A stretch of 64,000 bases of DNA, taken from contig CM065878.1 of NCBI GenBank assembly GCA_033439255.1, forward strand, positions 2,728,001 through 2,792,000, in the 5' to 3' direction. This document shows positions 1-7,489 of this stretch, piece after piece. The translations under genes and the position numbers were made by a program. Below the pieces are notes generated by a model, which saw only the letters and a list, made by a program, of their open reading frames with translations, searched no databases and had not been told where the DNA came from. Within the stretch, counting starts at the first letter, position 1, and each line of letters starts with the position of its first letter. Source of the stretch: Hericium rajendrae. Taxonomy: Eukaryota > Basidiomycota > Agaricomycetes > Russulales > Hericiaceae.

Positions 1-508
1 ATTTATTTAAAATCAAGACTAGACAAGCTATGCAACAACCTTGAAATCCTGACTCATTATTAATTATAAAAACAAAAGTTTAGATAAATTCAAAAGCATT
101 ATATTTATTATCTAATATAATATAACATATGATAAATATATACTACAACATCAACATTGATTACAATCTAAACATTAAAAACCTTACAAATACCTACAAA
201 GATAACAAATCATGAAGCAAACAACTACTTACAAATAAACAAAAAGCGAAATACAATCTATTAGAAAACATGAATAGTTAGCTATAAAAATAAGTTTAGA
301 AGACTATAACAGACGAAGACTTACCAAAATAAGATAAAAGCAAAATTGCAGCCCATAAGACTAAAACAAAGTAAGCAAGGCATAAGCATAGACTACAAAA
401 GAAATATGAAGAGACTTACCGAAAGTCTTAGCCAATAGAGAAGCTTGCGCGGAATGAGGAGGGATGGTGGGGGTTGAAGAGAGAGAGAGAACGCGCGTCA
501 TGCGAGGG

Positions 509-515
509 TTATATA
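509..515 (-). promoter_or_regulatory. Outward TATA box, left arm
   Basis: On the minus strand TATATAA is followed about 30 bases later by a TC-rich start-like tract and then a GTAAGT donor near 410-418. The same arrangement is found at 5,232 in the other arm. This suggests outward transcription from both arms with early splicing. No downstream protein was recognised on this side before the window begins. Confidence 0.4.
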
Positions 516-989
516 GGTGAGCGCGGGTTTGCCCGGCGGAGCCCCAAATGTGGCTGCCGGGATGCGGCCCGGGCACCGTGTCAGACGCCAAGTGCCAGAT
601 CTCATTAACTTCGTTCTGCATTCCAGTAGCTTATAGTATGCTAGTTAGACATGTGTCTCATTCGATCGAGCGATATAGATATACTCTGAATATATGCTTT
701 TTTTCAGAATTGTTTCGATTTTATTTGGTTTACTAAGTCGAGACACACTCAAACTCGCGCGTTCACTAATGTAGCTGCCGAACGCGCGTCGATAATTCGT
801 TCGACTTGTTGCTCTCGGTCCTCCGGCAGTGAGCACGCTCCTTTCACTCTCCTCTTCCTCTCTTCCCTTCCCTCTTCACTATTTGTTGCTCCTCCTCAAC
901 ATGAAGGATACGACGGGTTTGTAAGGGCTAGAGGGCTCCAGGTGCGTAAATAAAGCTTTTATCTCGTTGTACAGTAATCGACTAATCTT

Positions 990-1021
990 GAGAGTCTCGC
1001 TCGTTATCGAGCGAGACTCTC
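990..1021. repeat. Perfect hairpin 1, left arm
   Basis: Two 14-base arms, GAGAGTCTCGCTCG and its exact reverse complement, flank a TTAT loop. Its counterpart in the right arm (4,767-4,794) differs at two stem positions, and in both copies the pairing partner has changed as well. Confidence 0.85.
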
Positions 1022-1434
1022 GTTTTTACTAGTTCTTCGATACTCCACGACCCCCTGCATGCCCTTCGACATCCCATCTCACCTCTCGTGCACCGTCCGC
1101 ATCTTTTCCCTCCCCACGCCTTCTCCCTCCCTGCGCCTTCGACAACTCACTCCTGCGCCGCCGACATGTCATTCCACGGCCTCGCCACAGATCCTCGTCT
1201 GTCTGCCACAGCCCGCGGGTGTGCCGACATCCCGGTACGTCATCCCTTGCGGTATCAACGGGCCTCGTCCCACGGCACAGAGCTGCGACAACACGTGGGG
1301 GTTCCCATCGGCTCGCGCTAGGCCAAGACCATGCCCGGTCACCCCCAACACCCACACGCGGGCACTCTCAGCACTCGCACACGTGGCCTCAAGAGCGTGG
1401 CCACGTCCCGTGGATGGCCAGCAAGGCGAACGCC

Positions 1435-1462
1435 GAGTCTCGTTGCTATGGCAACGAGACTC
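1435..1462. repeat. Perfect hairpin 2, left arm (X-box-like core)
   Basis: GAGTCTCGTTGC and its exact complement flank a TATG loop. The centre reads GTTGCTATGGCAAC, close to the palindromic X-box GTTGCCATGGCAAC bound by RFX-family factors. The right-arm counterpart is at 4,444-4,469. Confidence 0.8.
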
Positions 1463-2289
1463 GACAATGTGTCGTGCGACCACGTACTGCACCGCCTGCT
1501 CCCTGCATGCCCATGCGTGCACGGCTCCGACGTCACGCCAGCGCAAGGCCACGAACACCTGCATGCGGGGCTGCTGGGTACGTGCGCATGCTGGCGCACG
1601 GCCCCGCTGCCCTGCGTGCGTATGGTACGCATGTCGTGAGACCCCCAGCCCAACCTGCACGGACTCAACGACCTAGGCATGGCCACAGCCCGTGTGCGTG
1701 CAACCCACACGCCTCACACATGGCCGGCAGCATATGCACGTTTGCCAATGCACGCCCCTGACTGCTGCACATGCGAGCATACCCCGACTACACGCGCATG
1801 CCCATGTACGGCCCTGCCGACTCCGCAAGGGTGCGCCGTTGGGTGCAGGGCCCTGTCGTCTCCCACACGGCCTTCTCGTAGGCGCAAGGCCTGCGTACGA
1901 CCCCCCGCAATACACTCGCTGCCGCGCACGTAGCGCACGGTCCCGCCATCTCGCGTACGGCTGCACCGTCTGGTATAGGGCCCTGTTGCCTTGCGCATGG
2001 CCTTCGCAACGCGCGCATGGCCGCCGTCTCTTTGTCATGTGTGTAGCCGGTGTGCGTGTGCGTGTCGGCCCTGCCTATGTACACACATCAGCACATGGCC
2101 CAGCTACATTCGCCCCGCCTTCGACTTCGACAATGTGTGACTAGTCATCACTCATTGTCTACCTTAGTTTTTACTTACCTAACTTCTAGTATAGTAGAAC
2201 TACTTTCTATTTGTATTCTAGAGTCTATAATATAAGATATCTTGAACCCATACATGTGGCTTGGGATACTCTTACCTCAATATACCTTT

Positions 2290-2480
2290 GGGGTCTAGGT
2301 ATGCCATGGTAGGGATCATAGCATTGATAGCAACACTATAATGTTACATAGCTGCCATAGCTGCCACTAATAACAATATAGCTCTATATATCCTCCACCA
2401 ACAGCTATGGAAGCTATGGTAGATCTCATAGAGCTATATAGCTGTGCTGTCAAAGCACATAGGGGTCATAGCACTACCAT
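2290..2480. repeat. AGCTAT-rich array (left of central element)
   Basis: Degenerate, largely self-complementary repeats of AGCTAT / ATAGCT (for example AGCTGCCATAGCTGCC, AGCTATGGTAGATC). The same family occurs at 3,360-3,560 and 5,930-6,180, always beside the edge of an element-like block. Confidence 0.7.
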
Positions 2481-2489
2481 AAGAATCAT

Positions 2490-3350
2490 ATTGTTGGCTG
2501 AGAGCTATGTAGAAAACAGATTTTTCAGATGTCTGGTGAAGCACACACCCACCCAGCTCTCGCATACCCACAAATCTCATCATTGAGGGGCGTATCGGGC
2601 AGGTATGGGACCAGAGGCTACAGCGCAGCATGGGGAAAAGGTGAGGTGCAAGGATGTCAAGGGCTTCGGGGAGAGGTTCATGTGTCCTGGGGCAGAATTG
2701 ACGATGGTGTTGTGCACACAGTTTCTCTTGTGTTCTTTTTCCTGCCGCTTTCCCTCATGCTCGTTGGGGGGGGAGGCACGAGGGCACGAGGGGGCATGTG
2801 AAGAATACACGTGACCACAGTCATAACCACACCACAAAGCCCGCAGCACATCCTGCTGCTATATCCCCAGAGACCTACATCAGGACTTTGAATTGCAGCA
2901 GCAGGCGGAATGATCGAGTACATGGTCTTCTAGTGTTACAAGTGCAATGGTATTTCTACTCCAAGAGGAGGATTGTCTCTATCGTCAGTCTCAGAGGGCA
3001 TCTTCATCTTCATGGGCGGACTGAGTGAGAAAGAATGTAGTGACTAAGATCGGAAAAGGGCATGAGGACATACCGATGAGGTGATGCCAGTGAGGAAGTG
3101 CTCCTCAGGAGATGGAGGAGATCCACTCAAGAGAGATGCTGGGTCGAGGATAAAACCAGCCCGAGAGATCGAGGACGTGTCGGCGTCTTCTTCAGTGGAG
3201 GTGTGCTGCAATGAATCAGGGAGAGCCGAAGAAGAGGTAGAAATGAGCTTACAATGTCATCAGAGGGTCCAGGGCCGGTAGAAATGGCACCGTGGGCCTC
3301 AAGCAGTACATTGGCCTATGCACATCATCTGAAAAATTGGAATTTTATAT
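2490..3350. mobile_element. Small central element with imperfect inverted ends
   Basis: The left edge reads GCTATGTAGAAAACAGATTT then TTCAGATGTCTGG. The right edge on the minus strand reads GCTATATAAAATTCC then AATTTTTCAGATGATG. These are imperfect inverted termini, each flanked by an AGCTAT array. The inside carries a short spliced minus-strand ORF remnant (2,991-3,315) and nothing else recognised. It sits at the centre of the large inverted repeat. It could be a deletion derivative of the element that starts at about 6,150, with which it shares the CAGATGATG-type edge; that link is inference. Confidence 0.4.
2991..3315 (-). CDS. Small acidic three-exon ORF remnant
   Basis: Three minus-strand exons (3,315-3,253; 3,205-3,074; 3,020-2,991) join in frame through introns with good borders (GTAAGC..TTGCAG and GTATGT..CTCAG). 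They give an acidic, Ser/Pro-rich tail of about 74 residues ending HEDEDAL before a TGA. Motifs such as TSTEEDADTSSISRAGF and SPPSPEEHFLTG look like real coding sequence. No in-frame start codon is seen at the 5' end, which opens at a possible acceptor, so it is likely a truncated gene inside the central element. Family not recognised. Its style (short, acidic, minus strand, near an AGCTAT edge) resembles the small ORF at 6,489-6,903. Confidence 0.35.
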
Positions 3351-3359
3351 AGCCAGAAG

Positions 3360-3560
3360 CCAGACTATGCATGCTATGAGAGCCCTATGCATGCTATGTG
3401 GCTGGCCTATCCAGCTAGTAGAGCTATAGAGACTATGATAGCTGCTATAGGAGTAAGTGTAAACTATATAGAGCTATGTACTTTCAATGGGACCCTATGA
3501 ATGCTATAGGTCCTCTATAGGCAGCTACGGTCACTATAGCTGTTACAGCAAGCACAGTAG
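3360..3560. repeat. AGCTAT-rich array (right of central element)
   Basis: Same degenerate AGCTAT/ATAGCT family as 2,290-2,480, also mixed with ATGCATGCTATG. With the left array it brackets the central block 2,490-3,350. Confidence 0.7.
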
Positions 3561-3689
3561 AAACCAGAATGACCAAGTCAAAATCTGTTATATTAAAGTC
3601 TACACTATTACAAGTAAGCTAAGCTAAAGTAAAGGAAGGCAGGTGTACAATAAGAATGTCATACACGGAGTGCGTGAGTCATTGAGCAC

Positions 3690-4170
3690 GCGTGCGGGGT
3701 ATTCTACACGCGTGCGGCGTGTCAAACGTACGTACGGGTCGTCGAACGTGCGTACGGGTCGTCGAACGTGCGCGCGGGTCGTCGGACGTGCGCGCGGGTC
3801 GTCGGAGTGCGCGCGGGTCGTCGGGCGTGCGCTCGGGTCGTTGGGCGTGCGCGCAGGTCGTTGGGCGCGTACGCCGGTCGTCGACACGCAGGCGGGGTCG
3901 GGCACGCAGGCGGGGTCGGGCACGCAGGCGGGTGGTCGAACAGGTGGGCGGAGTGTCGAGCACGCGTGCGGCACGTCGAGCACGCGTGCGGCACGTCGAG
4001 CACGCGTGCGGCACGTCGAGCACGCGTGCGGCACGTCGAGCTCGCGTGCGGCACGTCGAGCCCGCGTGCGGCACGTCGAGCTCGCGTGTCGGTCGTCGAG
4101 CGCGCGTGCCGGTCGTCGAACGGGCGTGCCGGTCGTCGAACGCGCGTGCCGGTTGTCCTGCACGCGCGGG
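3690..4170. repeat. Tandem array of about 24 GC-rich 20-bp units
   Basis: The unit is close to GTCGAGCACGCGTGCGGCAC, with regular 20-bp spacing. It drifts from CGTACGGGTCGTCGAACGTG at the left end to the GTCGAGC form in the middle (about 3,955-4,080, nearly identical copies) and to a GGTCGTCGAACGCGCGTGCC form at the right. Many units contain ACGCGT. Because 20 is not a multiple of three and the units lack stops, all frames stay open on both strands, so the long ORFs here are not evidence of protein coding. There are no unique spacers, so it is not a CRISPR array. Confidence 0.85.
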
Positions 4171-4443
4171 GGTTGTCATGCACGCCGTAGCGCACGCATG
4201 CGGGACATCGCGGCGAGTGCGCGGGGCGTTGAGCGGGGCACGCGAGACATGCGCGCGTAGGGGGCGTTGCGGGCGACCGCGGCGTTGAGCGCGAAACCAG
4301 GCGTCGCGAGCGGACCCGTATGGCCGTGGCGCGCGAGCGCGAGTCGCTAAACCCATATGCGAGGCGTGAGCGGTGAGTCGGGGCTTCGCGGGGCGTGGGG
4401 TCAGCGCATGAGGACGTGTGCGATGGGCGCGAACAACGTACCA

Positions 4444-4469
4444 AGTCCTGTTGCCACGGCAACAGGACT
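4444..4469. repeat. Perfect hairpin 2, right arm (X-box-like core)
   Basis: AGTCCTGTTGC and its exact complement flank a CACG loop, with the centre GTTGCCACGGCAAC. Compared with the left arm, two neighbouring stem positions differ, with matched changes on the other side of each stem. Confidence 0.8.
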
Positions 4470-4766
4470 CGACGGCGCTGGTACGCGCGGACGTCGAGGG
4501 CACGGGCCGTGACAGGGCCCGTGCGCGCACGTCGTTAACGACGCGCGAACGGCGCAGCACGGCGGGCGTGCGTAGTCCGTGGCCGGGTGAGCGAAAATGG
4601 GGACCGGTGTCGTGGCAGCGGTGGGTTGAGGTTGCGCGCGCGGGCAACCGGGGACGTTGGTGGCGTCAATGGGAGACGAGGAGGGCGGTGTGAAGGTGGC
4701 GGGGGCGACAGAGACGTCGGATAGGCGGTAGGAGGTGGTGGGGGGGCATCGTAGTGTCGAAACAAT

Positions 4767-4794
4767 AAGTGTCGCTCGAAAACGAGCGACACTT
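4767..4794. repeat. Perfect hairpin 1, right arm
   Basis: AAGTGTCGCTCG and its exact complement flank an AAAA loop. It is the counterpart of 990-1,021 at the same relative place in the inverted arm. Confidence 0.85.
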
Positions 4795-5231
4795 GATTAG
4801 TACGAAAAGACATGGAATACAATTTTTTTTGCTTACCTCGAGCCCTCTGCATCCCTGCTTACCCCGCTAATACGATTGGTTCGGCCAGAGAAAGAGGAGA
4901 CCGCGAGAAGGGGGAAGAAGAGGAGGAGGGAGGAGGAATGAGAGACAGAGCTGAGAGAATAAGTCTCGACGCGAGTCCGGTGCTTCAGCCACCGAACGAG
5001 CGAAGCTTTAGTTCTCGAGCCCCCACAAATCAAATCAAATCGTATAAATTAAACCAAAAACATTCCAACTATCTATTGTACATACAACACCAATATATGA
5101 GGCTTCTAGGTATCTACTACACGTCGCATCCCTGGGCAGCAAAAGCTAATTAGTTACGTCTGGCGTCCAGTCTCTGACGCGGCGCTCGGCAAGCACCCGG
5201 CAACCACAGTTCCCGGCGACGCCCGGAATTC

Positions 5232-5239
5232 TTATTTAA
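5232..5239 (+). promoter_or_regulatory. Outward TATA-like box, right arm
   Basis: TTATTTAA is followed by a GC-rich stretch, a pyrimidine tract and then TAG|GTAAAC at about 5,412. It is the counterpart of the minus-strand TATA box at 509-515. The downstream region 5,400-5,900 is AT-rich and has no credible open frame. Confidence 0.4.
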
Positions 5240-5929
5240 GGCGCGCGCGACGCGCATTCCCTCTTGCTCTTTAACCCCCACCATCTCCTGCCACGTCGAC
5301 ACCTTCGTCGTCGTTGTCTGCCTGCTCGTCGTTGCTGCTCCCTCTATCGCTACCTCCTTCGTGTTGTTGCTGCTCCCTCTGTCGGCATTGCTCGTCGTTT
5401 GTTACCTCTCTCATAGGTAAACATTTATCTTTAATCTCTTGCACCTTATACTAATGCCTTTGGTTATAATCTGGTTAGCTTTTATTTGTAGACTTTGAGT
5501 TTAAATTTCGCTTTTCTTTATACTTAGGTAAGCTATTGTGTTATACTCTTTGTGTTGTTATATTTATACTTTTTTGATAGGTTTTCGCTTTTTAAACAGT
5601 TAGGTAAGCATTTGTATCTACCTCTGATTACATTTTTGTACTAATGTCTTTCATTCTTTGTATAATGTGATTGAGTTGTAGTATTATCATATCATATATA
5701 ATATATATATTTTTAATCTATCAATATTAGTGTAGGATTGCATGTAATATTTATAATGCTTAATAAAATTGATATCTAATTGCTTTATTTATAACATATA
5801 TATTAAGCTATAATGTAAGGTTTAGATTGTTTGTAAAATTTTAAATTTCATCAAATAGATAAAATATGGCATCATAGTCTTGATAATTCTATATGGCATG
5901 AATAGTATATATATAGTCTATAATATGAG

Positions 5930-6180
5930 TAGCATACATACAATATATAGTTAGTATAGCTCTTATAGCTGTCTTATACTATGATACCTATACCTCATAG
6001 TAAGGTAGCTATGATAGCTATGATAGCTCTCTATAGCTGTCCTATTTGGCTCTATAGCTTTATATAGGTGACCTTCAAGCTATATAGAGCTATGAAGAAA
6101 AGGAGACAGCTATCAAGCTATTAGAGCTATGTAGCCGATATAGTGATATATAGCTCTGACAGATTTACCAGATGATGCAG
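5930..6180. repeat. AGCTAT-rich array (left of the DUF3435 element)
   Basis: Many copies of TAGCTATGATAGCT-like sequence. It ends at TAGCTCTGACAGATTTACC, which resembles the edges of the central element (AGATTTTTCAGATG at 2,518; the same type on the minus strand at 3,345). This suggests that the 6.15-kb boundary and the central element share an end sequence. Confidence 0.65.
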
Positions 6181-6188
6181 TTGATTGT

Positions 6189-6242
6189 GTGTAGCAAGGC
6201 GGCAAAAGACTTATGGTGTAGCAAGGCGGCAAAAGACTTATG
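6189..6242. repeat. 27-bp direct repeat, two copies
   Basis: A 27-base unit beginning GTGTAGCAAGGCGGCAAAAG occurs twice head to tail with no mismatch, just inside the left edge of the DUF3435 element. It may be a subterminal repeat. Confidence 0.85.
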
Positions 6243-6488
6243 GATGCAAAGAGTGACTCATACCCGGCAGGGGGGCCCTAGGGAGGGTAAGGGTATGATG
6301 GGGGATGGGATAAAGGGAGAATAAATGTAGTGGAGGTCGAACAGATCACGTTGGGTACCGTGGGCCATGAGGGTGTGTGCAAGGCAGCAGTTCTGGTGTG
6401 GGAGGAATGTCAGTGGGGCACAATTCTTTTGAGCATATACTTTGAGCACGTACTACGTAAAGCTCGGGGTTCTGTCACGAGAGGAATG

Positions 6489-6903
6489 TCAATTTATCAG
6501 GAATCGTTGGCGACACATCTGGCAATTCACCTGACAGGAAACAGGAGCTCTGAATGAATAGTGTTGGTAGACATCGGTGCCAACATCTCCAAGGACAGAG
6601 TCCAGGTCAGCATCACTGCTCAGTGCAGAGGCACGTGTAGAGAAACTGTCAATGTCAACATCCTCATCAGAGTCCTCGTCGGACTCGAGGTTGGGCATGT
6701 CAGTGTCCGTATCGGTGATGGAGTGTGGATTCTAAGGTGGGGTGAGGTGTAGTTCGGTGCATATATGCATGCAGACTCACGTTGCTGAGGGCTATAAGGT
6801 AGTGGGCATGTTCCAGGAGGGTAGCAAATTCATCGTCAGGGATGAGAGAGGATTGGCTGAGGTCCAAGTTGTCTGTTACAGGTTCAGTGGAAGTGGAAGG
6901 CAT
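6489..6903 (-). CDS. Small acidic two-exon ORF beside the recombinase
   Basis: Exon 1 (6,903-6,781) encodes MPSTSTEPVTDNLDLSQSS.. ending ALSN. The intron (6,780-6,732) has GTGAGT..TTAG ends. Exon 2 (6,731-6,489) continues in frame with DTDTDMPNLESDEDSDEDVD and ends MCRQRFLIN before a stop; total about 121 residues. It is strongly acidic in the middle. It follows the recombinase on the same strand and may be a second element-encoded protein or the end of a longer one. Family not recognised. Confidence 0.45.
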
Positions 6904-7489
6904 GGTTGGGATAGAGAAAGGACATGGAGGACGGGGAGTTTATATAGGGCAGGATGGACTGACCCAATGTGGATGGATGGGTGTCACGCAGGAGACGCGT
7001 AACATCACGTGACTGAAGATGACAGGGAAGTGGAGCTCCGAGCTGTATCTGAGAGATGACAGTTTCGTGTTGAGAATCAAAAAAAACAGTGAACGAGGCA
7101 TGTTGTAGGCACGGGGGGAGGTAAACATGCACAAATCCTACAACTCAAGGACCAAACTTGAATTCCATTGCAGACAGTAGGTGCGGAGCAGTATGAATAC
7201 AAACATGTACAAACCCCAGGACTCGGGGGCAAAAGGTACATTACAGCATGTATTCAGGGGACAAGGGCAAGATGCAGACAGTGTGGATATGAGCCAACAA
7301 GCACCAAGCAAAAGAGGCAAAGGCATTGACAAGAGACAGGAATCCGGAGGCCAACATGCACGAGAAAGATGGCAAGTTTTGTTGAAGAGGACTGGGATAC
7401 AGAAAGGCATGGACAAGAGATGAGAATCCGGAGGATGACACGCACGACAAAGACAGCGATAGTTTGGACAAAGAGAACTGGGTCAAAGG

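Larger units (their letters stand above)
1..2250. repeat. Left arm of a large diverged inverted repeat
   Basis: Read on the minus strand, this arm matches the region 3,560-5,900 read on the plus strand, feature by feature. In order there is an AT-rich outer zone with repeated splice-donor-like GTAAGT motifs, a TATA box followed by a pyrimidine tract ending in CAACCCCCACCATC, a CCGGGC-rich upstream zone, a CT-rich tract, the motif GAGGGCTC next to a GT donor, two perfect hairpins, a GC-rich block (about 1,030-2,110) and a short AT-rich inner end near 2,150-2,250. Identity is patchy, perhaps 65-80% in the alignable parts. The left end may lie outside the window. No protein gene is supported here; the GC-rich block is open in several frames on both strands, as unconstrained GC-rich DNA is. 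Its nature is unknown: a large non-autonomous element, or two related terminal modules set head to head, are both possible. Confidence 0.6.
3560..5900. repeat. Right arm of the large inverted repeat
   Basis: Inverted partner of 1-2,250. Reading outward from the centre, it has an AT-rich inner end (3,560-3,660), a GC-rich block (3,660-4,740) made largely of 20-bp repeats, two perfect hairpins, a purine-rich tract (the complement of the CT tract in the other arm), a GC-rich upstream zone, a TATTTAA box at about 5,232 with the downstream tract CTCTTTAACCCCCACCATC, and an AT-rich outer zone with several TAG|GTAAGC motifs (about 5,410-5,610). The outer zone aligns with rc(1-400), for example around GTTGTAGTAT and ATAATGCTT. 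The arms have diverged, but their order of parts is the same. Confidence 0.6.

Noticed and set aside
1029-2144. Many overlapping ORFs of 90-205 codons on both strands in the left GC-rich block
   Set aside because: All frames are open at once, composition is Arg/Pro/Ala/Cys-rich in every frame, and no family pattern or splice structure is seen.
3690-4170. Possible CRISPR array (20-bp regular repeats)
   Set aside because: Units abut each other with no unique spacers, and the genome is eukaryotic.
3624-4693. ORFs up to 322 codons in the right GC-rich block
   Set aside because: They are products of a 20-bp tandem repeat without stops; the same repeat is read in different frames on both strands.
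1-5900. Telomere or rDNA spacer
   Set aside because: No TTAGGG-type repeats and no rRNA sequence; the structure is an inverted repeat with promoters.
1-5900. Pair of LTR ends of a retroelement facing each other
   Set aside because: TATA plus pyrimidine-tract ends are compatible, but no primer-binding site, polypurine tract or any element protein was seen, and the paired hairpins and GC block are not typical. Left open rather than claimed.
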